Shown here: positions 12,681 through 23,300 of the stretch, one piece after another
Numbering within the stretch: position 1 is the stretch's first letter
Layout: every line of letters begins with the position of its first letter
NCBI RefSeq assembly: GCF_000340215.1
Contig: NW_006921541.1
Location: forward strand, 933,378-997,377
Direction: 5' to 3'
DNA from: Pseudocercospora fijiensis CIRAD86
Taxonomy: Eukaryota > Ascomycota > Dothideomycetes > Mycosphaerellales > Mycosphaerellaceae
Length of the DNA stretch: 64,000 bases
Translations under genes and position numbers: made by a program
The notes under the pieces: model-generated
What the model saw: only the letters and a program-made list of their open reading frames with translations
The model's database searches: none
Told to the model about the DNA's origin: nothing

Positions 12681-13087
12681 CCCGCTAGCTTCGCTACTAT
12701 AGATTTCTGCTAAGAACTCGAACTAACTAGTTACATTTCGAGTACGCGAGGATCTACGATAGCTAAAGGTTAATAAAGGCGCATAGTCGCTACTAGCAAT
12801 TAGCTAGATCGATTGTTAAACTTTAGCCTACCCTAATAACAAAGAAGTCTCGTATATAGCTTTACTTTTATATATAGCCGTTATCCGTTTGCTTTACTAG
12901 CGCGGAACATACGGACTACGTTACCTTCGTACTATATTTAAAGCGAGCTCCCTAAGCTCCTTCTTCTACTCGATTACTAACTAACTCGCTACCGCCTAAC
13001 TACCCCCTCCCTCTTCTATCTAAACCCTTCGATTATTAAGTAACGAACACACTTTGCAAACTCGTTTCTAAACCGCCTCGGTCGACT

Positions 13088-15829
13088 ATGTCTTCCGGCG
13101 CCCCGAATCCGCTAGGCGCTAGTAGTAGTAACGACCTACCTGCCCCTATTAACCTAAGCCTAGCCGCCCTAGTTCCGATCGAAGCCCTATCCGATAGCGC
13201 CTTAGCTACTGCAACTAGCCTCGAGCACTGCTTCTAGATCGTTACCGCTCTTAAAGACCCTTAAGAGAAGATCTAGAACGCTCGCACCCTGCTACGCGTT
13301 ATTAATAGGAACATTAAGAAGGCTACTATCTTAGTTGCGTATAGTATAAACAACTTGCGTTAGTCTATCGGTAAGCGTATCTTTAAGCGCGAGGTTCTTA
13401 ACGATATAGATATTAAACAAGCCTTTCCTATTGTCTATAGCCTCGAGACTACTAGCACCTAGATTCGTTTACGCTTTAAGACCCTCGACTAGGCCTTCGA
13501 ATATTAGGGAGGACTAAGCAGTCTTCCTAAGAGCCTTATTAACTTCGCCTACGGTAGACAAGAGCGTACAAAGCAGGTCTCTTCGTTCGTTAATAAGTAC
13601 AAGGTCCGTCGTTAAGGCGCCGAGCACCTTTCCCGTACTATAATCTATCGTATATCTACCGCTAGTAAGAAGGTAGGCAAGTAGTTACTTAACTTATCCT
13701 TTACGCTTAACGACTTTACGATATCCTACTAGAAGCGGCACTACGATGCAATTGTCTAGATCGATCTTAATATATAGACAACTAAGGATCTACTAAAAGA
13801 GAAGGACTATTGTATTAATAGTATAGGTTTTATTATTAAAGGTTAAGAGGCTCCTATCGTTAATGTCCTTAAACGTAAGGCTCTTCGCCTAGAAACAGAG
13901 GCCGATACGGCTACTAGTCTCGCGCTCGCTACGGAGATGTAGGCTTAAGACCGTCGCTCGACCTGTAACCGCAAGGTCCCTTAGGAAGTTAAGGACGAGC
14001 GCGCTAAGGCCGAAGTAGCGCGTAAGAAGGCATTGCATACTCGCTAGGCCCTCCGCAAGGCTACTAAGAAGTATAGCGCCCCTTCTAGGACTAACTATAG
14101 TACTAACTATAGTAACTCGGATATTAATATACTAGATATACTACTAGAAGATATCTCCTCCGAAGGCTCCTTTAGCGAGCGTAGAGATAGAGGGCTCTCG
14201 CCGATCCTATTAACTAAGAACATCTATAGTTCTTGCAAGGGCGACTCTATTACGCACCTTATTACTAAGATCGATATAGTTCCTAAAGCCGATATAGGCA
14301 AAGCTCCTACCGCCCTATCTGTCTGTTAGTAGCTCGACGACCTTAGTAAGCTAGGTAAAGAGCGGTTTACTATATATACTAACTATATTAAAAAAGCCGC
14401 TAAGGTCTATAGTCTTTATACTAGTGCTAAGACGGTTGTCCTTATCGGCTATCTAGTAAAAATTAGGCGTAAGGTTACTAATTAGGATGCCTTTACTACC
14501 CTTAAGGACAACTACGCTAACTAGTTTCCTAGACGTCCTACTGCCGCCCCGACCTCCCTAGGACTCTACGCATTCAACCCTACTAGCACTATTACTCGCG
14601 ATCTTACGCTAACTAAGCGTCGGTGCAAGTTAATTACTAGCATTCTCGGCTAAGGTACCTCCTTCGACCGTTTTCGTTAGACTAGTAATGCTATCTTCCC
14701 TCGAGTCTTCGGTTAGATATAGTCGCCTCGTAGAGCGCACCTTCCTCTTATCGTCGACCTAATATAGGAGGAGTTTCGTATATTCTTTTAGTATATGCGT
14801 AAACTGCCTAAGTCTAAGCAGGAAGGCTGTAATGCCCTTTAGACCTATAGAGTAAGCAACTAAATCGTCCGTTAGTATCCCGCCTTATAGCTCTTAGCCG
14901 TTACCCTTCGACCTAATTACGTATACGAGCTTATCTCCGTCCCTAAGCCTACTAAGTACTTTAAGGTAGGTAATAGCGGTTATAAGAACTGCCCTACTAA
15001 GGAGACTTCTCGTCTCGGACAAGATATAGTTAAGCTCGTAGCTAGTAAGGGTGCTAGCTATCTACGCATTAAGGTTTCTCTTATATCTAAAGATAAGACC
15101 TCCTATTTAATAGTTGTCGAGGGCATGCACGAACTAGAGGTCTTCGACAACTAGGTTAAGAAGCTTATAGGCCGTAACTTAGTTCTACTAAACAAGATTA
15201 GCAAGCTTACTAACAAGCACCTTACTAACGACGACCTCGGCTACATGTTCGATAGTTAGCCTAACGAAGGCGAGGTAGCTTAGTAGATCCTTAACCCTCT
15301 AAAGGAATGCGAAGTCTCTATTTAGATACTATACCTTCCGTATAGTAATCTAAAGCCCGAGAGCGACTGTATATTAATCGACCTAGGCTACTCTTATATT
15401 ATCGACGGTACTAAGATTAAAGGCTACGACAACTTAACCGTCTCTAAGGTTGCTAAGGCGCACCGCAATCTGACCGCCCTTCTAGGTTCTAACACCTTCG
15501 TACTATTCGCCTTCCCTGCCGCTATCTTAGTCGAAGGCCTTAGTTGCATTTCCGATACCCTAGTCGGCAGAATTCCTTAGTTAAGTTACGTTGTTTAGAA
15601 CGAAGTTAAACAAATCCTCTAGTTTAGTAAGGAGGAGCTTAAGGACTATCTACGCGAGTAGGAGAACGCTATATAGGAGAAGGCTACTAACCTCCTCGTT
15701 ACTTAAGCTTACTACGAGGCCGAGTACTTTAGTACTAATAGCTTTAATACCTACGGAGGAGTTTTAGAGAACCGCCTAGCTAATAAGGTTATTGCTAGTA
15801 AGGATTACGGTATGTTAAAGCAGCAGTAA
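13088..15829 (+). pseudogene. Element 1 third ORF, unknown protein of 913 codons
   Basis: A surviving ATG at 13088 opens a frame that runs 914 codons to TAA at 15827-15829 with no indel; the only interruptions are RIP-type TAG/TAA. The product starts MSSGAPNPLG and has an Ala/Ser-rich N-terminus, a Lys/Arg- and Ala-rich probable coiled-coil stretch in the middle (about residues 290-340) and a mixed C-terminal half. I see no signal peptide or long hydrophobic segment, so it does not look like an envelope protein. No polymerase, nuclease or zinc-finger motif was recognised. It lies in the sense direction between pol and the 3' LTR, where env or captured genes sit in other elements. Frame integrity argues that it was under selection before RIP. 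Confidence 0.75.
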
Positions 15830-15887
15830 GTCGGCATAGTAGACTAATTGCTTAGGATTGTTTTTGTATATTAATAGATTCTAGGAA

Positions 15888-15914
15888 CAATGCTACCCCG
15901 GGGGTGTTATTAGG
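15888..15914. repeat. GC-rich interrupted palindrome, copy 5
   Basis: Left arm CAATGCTACCCC, right arm GGGGGTGTTATTAGG. It begins about 58 bp after the stop of the third ORF. Confidence 0.7.
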
Positions 15915-16006
15915 AGTTTCTGAAAAATGGCCTAGCTAAAGATGCCTAAGGCAACTGCATACCTGTTTGTTTTTAGCGCAATGTAAAGCGTGTCTAGTTA
16001 GATACG

Positions 16007-16020
16007 AAGAAAGGGAGGGA
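16007..16020 (+). promoter_or_regulatory. Element 1 polypurine tract
   Basis: A run of 14 purines (AAGAAAGGGAGGGA) ends directly at the right LTR, as expected for the plus-strand primer of reverse transcription. Confidence 0.85.
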
Positions 16021-16300
16021 TATTAGCTAGTAACCGGCCCTACACACCTAGGCTAAGTTTTAAGCCTATATAAGAGGCCTCCTTCTATATTATAGATAGA
16101 GCACTAACCTCGTATAGCACATTGTTTACGTTATACTTCTATAATGCCTATATTGCAGAGCTCTAGTTATTAGCCTAAGTAACCGTCTTGTTATCCTATT
16201 ATACTAAACATAGCTGCCTATATTGCTATAGGTTATATTACCCTCGGTAGCCTATACTGTTACTGCTAGTAGTAGTAGTGGTTTTAGTTTCCGTCCTTTA
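16021..16300 (+). repeat. Element 1 right LTR (280 bp)
   Basis: Full-length match to 4003-4282. The two differ at scattered transitions only and have the same length. It is followed by the target duplication GTAT at 16301-16304. Confidence 0.92.
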
Positions 16301-16304
16301 GTAT

Positions 16305-16681
16305 AAAGGGAACTATATCTTATAGACCTATTAATTGAACTACTCTATATACTCGGGTTTCTAAAGATACGCCTAGCTAGCCTTTTCGAAGATTTCCGGG
16401 TTAATACTCGATATTCTTATGTCTCCGAATAACCTTCTACTTAGACTCTGTAAAGGTAAGGACTAGGTAGTAGTACCCTATAATAAATTCCTACTACTAG
16501 GATTCGGAGAGGATAAATCTAGCCCTAATCGTCGTCTAGGACTCGATAGGCTCGAAGGTGAGTATACGACCTCCTCTCGACGTTGTCGCAATCTCGCTCG
16601 TATACTAGACTATTTCGACTATCGTCTCGTTATTACCCTTCCTAGTATAGCGCCTAGTATATATACAATGTCGGTCGGCAT
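16305..16681 (-). pseudogene. hAT transposase, N-terminal part
   Basis: A surviving ATG (16681-16679) opens a minus-strand frame beginning MPTDIVYILGAI, followed by an Arg-rich and then Ser/Pro-rich region. When Element 1 and one GTAT are removed, the frame passes straight into YLRSKAYKL at 4002 and on to the hAT domains. No BED zinc finger was recognised, which leaves the DNA-binding part undefined. Stops are RIP-type. Confidence 0.65.
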
Positions 16682-16821
16682 GTTTTAAGGTTTCGTACGG
16701 TAAGGTAAGGACTTAGGAGTAGTAGATATATACTAGTAGCTATAGGGAAACACCCTTTCTTTTATAGTATCGTATCGTTAGGAACAGCTAGGTAGTAAAT
16801 AGCTAGCTACCTTTTTTTTTG

Positions 16822-16920
16822 TTTCCTAGCTACCTAACTACTAGATTTTTTTTCCTAGCTACCCTAGCTAGCCTAACTACTAGAATTTCTTTCCTAGCTA
16901 CCCTAACTACCTGAATTTTA
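16822..16920. repeat. Short imperfect tandem repeat, three units
   Basis: Three units beginning TTCCTAGCTACC (16823, 16852, 16891) with CTAACTACTAGAATTT-like continuations and T-runs between them. It lies between the end of the unknown basic gene and the start of the hAT transposase, so it may be an upstream region of the latter. Confidence 0.7.
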
Positions 16921-16945
16921 CCTTCTATATAGCGGCTCTCTCCTA

Positions 16946-17116
16946 CTAACGGAACCGAGCTACTATATCTAACGAATCTAAGCTCGTTTTTAGTCTTAAT
17001 CTATCCTCTTTCGGTATAAGATACTCGATAAGTAAATGCTTAGGCCGAGTCTAACTACGAAACCTAAGACTAACTAATAGCTCTATTAACTAATCCTAAT
17101 CCTCGAACTCCTTCCG
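16946..17116 (-). pseudogene. Unknown basic protein, C-terminal part
   Basis: Continuation of the reading frame that is cut by Element 2A at 30311. With the 13.2 kb element and one TTCCG removed, VFTKK at 30311-30330 joins RKEFED here without a shift and runs on to LIEYLIPKED and a TAG TAG end at 16948-16943. See the entry for 30311-31518. Confidence 0.6.
17112..17116. repeat. Target site duplication of Element 2A, left copy (TTCCG)
   Basis: An exact 5-bp match to 30306-30310 directly outside the two LTRs. Confidence 0.92.
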
Positions 17117-17304
17117 TATTACGATATAATACTATTGTATGTACGATAGCAGGCAGCGGTTACTATCGACCGCTGCGGTCGCTATTGCTACTAATAGTAG
17201 GACTATTATATAGATAGCTTGCCTTGCGGCACCTTAGAGAATGCATTAACTTTTGTACCGTATAACCGTTACGATACCTTCGTACTATAACCGTATGCCT
17301 AGTA
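17117..17304 (+). repeat. Element 2A left LTR (188 bp)
   Basis: It starts TATTACGATATAA (copy B keeps the original TGTTACG) and ends CCTAGTA (from CCTAGCA). It contains a hairpin CAGCGGT...ACCGCTG. After the LTR, TAGTAGC (perhaps from TGGTAGC) could be a primer-binding site for initiator tRNA-Met, but only about 7 bases agree. Confidence 0.93.
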
Positions 17305-17359
17305 ACTTAGTAGCTTCGCTTAACACTTAGTTAGCTTCTATACTAACTACTAGTCCTCT

Positions 17360-20300
17360 ACCCGAATCGACCCCGGTTGTTACGGCTACGACGAGAATCG
17401 ACGCGATTAGCTACGGGTCCTACCGATCTTCCGCCGATTACTACGATTTAACTCCTACCCGTTACGACGGTACCTATTCGATTTACTACCCTTCCGTACT
17501 ATACCCTACCGACGCGCGAGCGCCTTATCGGCGATCCTATTAGTACCCCGAGGAGATAGTAGTAGTAGTTTCTACCTTTAGTAGCAATTGCCTACTATAC
17601 CTAGGTCTAGGGGTAGCCGCTTTCCCTAGGAGGACCTACTCCGATAAGCTACGCTCCTCCGCCTTTAGTCGGTTCTCCGTTATTATCCTCCGTTTAGAGA
17701 CTATCTCGCCTCTACCCTCTTACTAATAGTTTACCCGCTTGCCGTAGCTCCTTCGGACTCGCTTCTAACTCCGGTAGAAGCCTCGAAATCAGCTAAGCTA
17801 GCGGTTTAACCGCTGCCCTAGTACTATAATCTCGGATTGCTAGATATAGAGCCCTATATCCTACGCATCTATTCCTATATTTAGAACTACGTCGATTATA
17901 GCGAGAACTTCGCGACCTAGCTTAGGGCAAAGTACGGCCGAATCGACTTGCTTGCCTTATACGTTCTATACTATTACCTACTCGTAGGAAATCCGCCGCC
18001 TCTATAGGCTAAGATCGAGGAACTCTACCTAGACGCCCTTAACGGTTATAACTTCCTAGGGTAGTAGGTAGTAGATAAAGGAATTCTAACTAAATCGGTT
18101 AAGGAGCTTAAAGCCGCGCTCCTAACGGTGCGCGATTTACGCTATTACCGTTAATTCTACCCGGATATCTATCTACTACCTATAGTAGAGTAGCGCCTAC
18201 CGGCCCGACCGGCTTAAGTTCTACCGTAGCCTACGGTTTCGCCTATTACTACGGTAGAAACAACCGTGCCGCCGGAATAGCGTCCTAGTTCGCCTAATAG
18301 CTCGCTTAAATCGGTTTTCTTACGGAGGCTACTTAAGCTACGATACCCGGCGGACGAGAATCCTTAGAAGCTAAGGGGGCCTCTACCTAAGACTTCCCCT
18401 AAGGAACCGTTAACCGGGCCTTCCGATCTGTCGACGTCGCCGTTCTAGGATATCGGTCGCGGCTAATTGCCTCTAATAAACGACGGCCTCGCCGACCCGT
18501 AGGCTAACGAGCCGCGTAGTCGTTTCTAATATCGTACCCCGGTAGATGCCTTATAAACAACCGAGGAGATCGATAGGGCGAATATCGCCGTATAATAGAA
18601 CCGTTAGCGTCGTAATTATCTTCGCGAATTAGCTAGACGGAGAGGAGTCTATCTTAACGAAGTCGTATTAGACTTTCTAATAGAATAGGCGATTTTACCG
18701 CTATCGGCTACGCGTAAGCTAAGTCCGCCTTAGCCGAACCTAGGTTAATACGATTACTAGTAGAGGGTAGACGTATATATAAATGCCCGTAGGTATAGCC
18801 GCTTACGTCGGGGCGGGTTTGCGCTAGGCGATCCGCCTAGCAATCCGCCTAGTAATCCTCCTAGCAATCTACCCGGTAATCCTCCTAACGATCCCCTACT
18901 ACCGCTACCTAGTAACTTCGATCCGGGTATTTCCTCTCGTAAGCCGACGTAGGGTTAGCCTTTGCCCTTTCCGCTATTAGACTTATAGGGTCTACTACGG
19001 GAAGGCAAGAAGCAACGCCGGAAGCACCGTTAGTATAGGGATAACCCGAGTAAGGATAGATCCTTATTAGATAGTAAGGATTCGGACGACTCCGATTAAT
19101 CCTCGTCGGATAACGATAGTTCCTTAGATGCTAGTTATTATAGATACGCCCGCTATCGCAGATACTATTAGTATTATCGGGACTACGTCGCGGAATCGCA
19201 AGTTTCTAAAGCGAGTTATATCTAGGGGCACTACGCCCGCCCCTAGCGGCTACGGTTCGACCTAGCGTATCTTAGGTTCTTCGATCCTCTACTTAGCGTT
19301 ATAGATTATAGCGAGGGAGACTACGCTTTAGTCGGGAACAAGATAATATACCGTTCGGTATATGCTTTTATCGAAGCGGCTAAGGATTATACTTATATCG
19401 TAGGGCGAGAGACAGTTCGTTTTAACCTCTTTCTTTGCTTTCGAGGGGTAGCGCTTAGTTAGTATTATAGTTACCTTTCTAGCCGCAACCGAGCAAAGCT
19501 CCGCGGCGGACACGGTCTAAAACGCTAGGAACGTTGTCTTAGCAAGAAATAGAAGGTCCCTTCGATAAAGGCGATAGATCTCCTCGATAAGTAACGCTAC
19601 GACTAGTAGGATATCGCTTTAGGGCGTTTAGTAACGGACTTTATTATTAAGACGGTACGACTCGCTAAGGATACTAGTATACGGAAATCGAACCGGCTCT
19701 TAGAAGCTTATTGTCGAATAGATCCGCGCCTCTAATTAAATATAGACGAGCTAAATCGTCGTATAAAGGTCGATAAGTAGGTTACGTACTACGAGAAGTA
19801 GGTATTAATCTAGGAGTATATGCTTTCGTTCTCGTCTAATCGTCGCCTAGACGCTTCGACTAGGAATATTAGCTACGCTAGTAAGGCTGCCTAGTAGAAC
19901 CGATACGAAGGGAACGCCTCTTATACCCTAGCGAGCTTCGCTCTAGTAAGAGCGTTCCCTAACTACTAGAACCGCGATATCGACCGACGGAACCCGCTAC
20001 GCCTTACTAACGCCTATTAGTAGAATCGCCTACCTAACGCCCCTTAGCAGAATCGCCTACCGCTAGCAGGAAATAGTAAAAGACCGTCGAAGGGCAGTAG
20101 CCCTACCTTCTTCCTAAAAGACCTAAAGCGAGTCGATTCGCGCCTATTTAATCGATAGGATAGAAAGCGCAACGATCGAGCTCGTAAGTAGGCTAACTTT
20201 GCCGATAATAGTAAGAGAGTAGGCGATATCGTAAATAATGCTAACTAAGCCGACGACGGCTACTAGGAGGATAGTTAGGAGAATAATAGGAGAACCGACG

Positions 20301-23300
20301 TAGACGATTATAGCTATTTTAGTAACGCCAGAGAAGACGCCGACTACTTTACCGACCTATACGACTCCGATCCGGGCTTAGGAGCTTACTTTATAAGCGT
20401 AGGCGATCGCTCGCTATTAGCGTTAAACTCGGTACTATAGGCTAAAGCGTCCCTACTAGCGGCGATCTAACTATTTACCTCTACGAAGTACGCTTACAAG
20501 GTCTATAGGCGGCGATTTAAGTTAGGCAACCTTCTATACTAGTATGTTCGTAAGGAGTATATAGAGGCGACGACGCCTTCTACTATTATCGAACGCGTAT
20601 CGGCAAACCTAGAAGTAATTTAGTCGAAGGCGCCTCTATTAGCTTAGTAAGGTTACGTATTCCGGAATTAGCAATATATAACTTTCCCTCTTCGGTTGTT
20701 ACTATCCGGTGCATCTGTATAGGTCTGCCTAGATACCGGCTATACGCTTACTATTATAGAAAGAGACTTCGTTTTAAGCTATCGCCCGGACGTAGAGGTA
20801 TATAAGCTACGCGAACCGATCGAAATCGGCGGCATTACCGGCGCGCATCGCTCCGGGGAATACGTCGTATTAGATATGTTTATCCTAGTAGCGAAGACGG
20901 ACGGTATAGTCTCCTTAGTACGAATAACTCGTAAGGTTTACCTAGTTCCTAAACTAAAGGCAAAAATCCTAGTCGGTATAGATATAATTGCTCTAGAGGG
21001 AATAAAGATCGATATTCCTATACGGACGGTTACCGTAGCTAGTTAGGACAACGCCCGCTTTAAAGTAGCCGTTAAGCGTAAGAAAGGGAAGTCGGTTTAG
21101 CGCCCCGTAAGGCTAGCGGAGGACGTAACATTAGCGCCGCGTACGGTCGCCCTCGCGCTAGTTAAGTATAGCGGTAACCTCCCTAAGGGCCGGGATTTTA
21201 TTCTTAACGCCGGTTTCTTAGTCTAGCTAACTAGCAATATATAGGGATTATCGTTACAAGCTCCGCCTTTAGTAACGGCGTATAATTAGGTCGTAGACGC
21301 TAATTTTTCTTATATATATATTCGTAACGATATAACGACTCTAGTAACGATTCGAGCCGGATAGCTACTCGGTTCGTTAAGTAATAGGACTATTGCTAGG
21401 GCCTACTATATCGACGTAGCCGACTATAGACTAGCGGGATTAAGTTCTAACGCTTTTACGGCTACGCGGGATATACTAAATGCATAGCGGGAACACCGGT
21501 ACGCGTTAGGCGTAACGATCTACGGTAACGATAACTAGGCAGACTAAATCGCTATAGCGGTCGAGCGGTACCTAGAGCTTTTTACGGATCGCTAAACGGT
21601 AGTCGATATTCCTAAGCACGATTATATGCCTATCCCTATAGTACCGAATTACTTAGATCTGTTACTGCCTCCCCGTATAATTAACCTAGGTAAGAGGGAC
21701 CGTAAGGTAGTAGACAAGATATATAACGACTTGCACCGCTAAGGGAAAATGCAATATACGACCGAGCCTACCCCCTTCGGCTTCCCGGTATTCGTAGTTT
21801 AGAAGCGGGTTACTAACGGTAAAGGCGGTATAATTAATAAGCCGCGGGCGGTAGTCGATATACGCGCCTTAAATAAGGTAACGATCCCCGATAGCTATTA
21901 GATACCGCTCTAGGCGGACCTCTTTGCATAGTTAGTAGGGTGCTAGTATATTAGCACTATAGACTATCTAACCTTCTTCTACTAATAGGGCGTAAAGCCG
22001 GAGGATCGTTACAAATTGACGATTAATACTTATCGTAGCTAGGAATAGTATAAGGTCGCTATTATAGGATATTCGAACAGTATCTAATTCGTATAGCGGA
22101 AGCTAGATTAGATCCTTCGCGACTATCGCAGCTTTACGCGAGCTTATATCGACGATATCGTAGTGTTTTCGAAGACGTTGCCTAAGTATCTCGATTATCT
22201 AGAAGCGGTCTTCTAGAGATTAGACGCCGTAAGGATTAGTATTAGTCCGAAGAAGACTTTCTTAGGCTTCCCCTCTACGACCCTTTTAGATTAGTACGTT
22301 AGCGGCCTCGGTCTAGCTACGAGTAAAGAGAAAATCGCAGCGATTACCTTACTTTAGTTCCCGGAGAACGTATAGAAGCTAGAGTATTATCTCGGTCTAA
22401 CTAACTAGTTACGGCAACACATCCTATACTACGCGCAGATAGCGGCGCCTCTATAGGCGGAGAAGATACGCTTATTAAAAGGGGCGCTAGTTACCGGCAA
22501 TAGTCGTCGCCGGCACGTCGCCGTTACGACACTAGGTAAGAACGATTAGCACCGCGACGAGCTAGTAAAAGCGTTTCGCTTGTTATAATCGATATTCTAC
22601 GAGCCCTCCTTCCTATACTATTTCGACCCTAACTATCGCTTATACGCTAATATAGATTCCTCTAAAGAGTTTAGCTATAGCGCGGTACTCTACTATATTA
22701 ATAGGGACCTAGACCCTATTCTATCTAAGGGAAAGGCGCAGTTGTTTCCTTATTACAAGGTTTAGCCTATTTTGTTCTTAAGCCGAGGCCTAACTTAGGT
22801 AGAGATACGATATTAGCCGATAGAGCTCGAATACTCGGGAATCGTATAGATAGTAAAGAAGGTAGGCTATTTAATACATACTTTATCGAGGCCGACGACT
22901 ATCTTTATAGACTACTATACTACGGTCGGTCTTACTAACTCGGTATCGATAACTACGACTACCGATATAGGTAAGTAGAACCTAAAATTAGTAAGGGTAT
23001 CGATATTCCTTTCCTAATATCGAGTCGATATAGTTTACTATCTAGGGCGGATATACCTAGTTCTAGACGCCCTTAGTCGACTTCTAGGGGATACGGAGTC
23101 GCCTAAGTTAACGCCGGACGAGGAGAACTTAGACCCGCTCTCTTACTATACCGACGCTACGCCCTCTTCGGCCGATCTAGAGGAAGTAGCCTACTTCTAT
23201 ACGATATTAGTAGAGCTAGATCCGGATTTCCGACGTCGGTTAAACCGAGCGTACGATAACGACGAATATTAGTCTAGGGTTTTACGACTAGTTCGATAAG

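Larger units (their letters stand above)
11968..13087. other. Element 1 spacer between pol and third ORF
   Basis: About 1.1 kb without recognisable coding motifs. It holds palindrome copies 3 (12207-12235) and 4 (12652-12680). The start of the third ORF follows at its end, so a promoter or an internal translation signal could be here. Confidence 0.6.
4003..16300 (+). mobile_element. Element 1: complete 12.3 kb Ty3/Gypsy LTR retrotransposon with a third ORF
   Basis: The element is bounded by two 280-bp direct repeats in the same orientation and flanked by GTAT duplications. Its order is LTR, ~820-bp leader, gag-protease (5105-8134), pol (8137-11967), ~1.1 kb spacer, a third ORF (13088-15829), polypurine tract (16007-16020) and LTR. 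The order protease, RT, RNase H, integrase makes it Ty3/Gypsy. At 12,298 bp it is roughly twice the size of ordinary fungal Gypsy elements, because of the third ORF and the long spacers. It inserted into the hAT transposase gene in the opposite orientation. All coding regions are RIP-inactivated. Confidence 0.93.

Noticed and set aside
17306..17325. Initiator tRNA-Met primer-binding site of Element 2A
   Set aside because: Only about seven bases agree after allowing for RIP; too weak to annotate as a feature.
19328..19513. Short minus-strand frame
   Set aside because: It lies antisense to the gag part of Element 2A, where the plus frame reads as coding.
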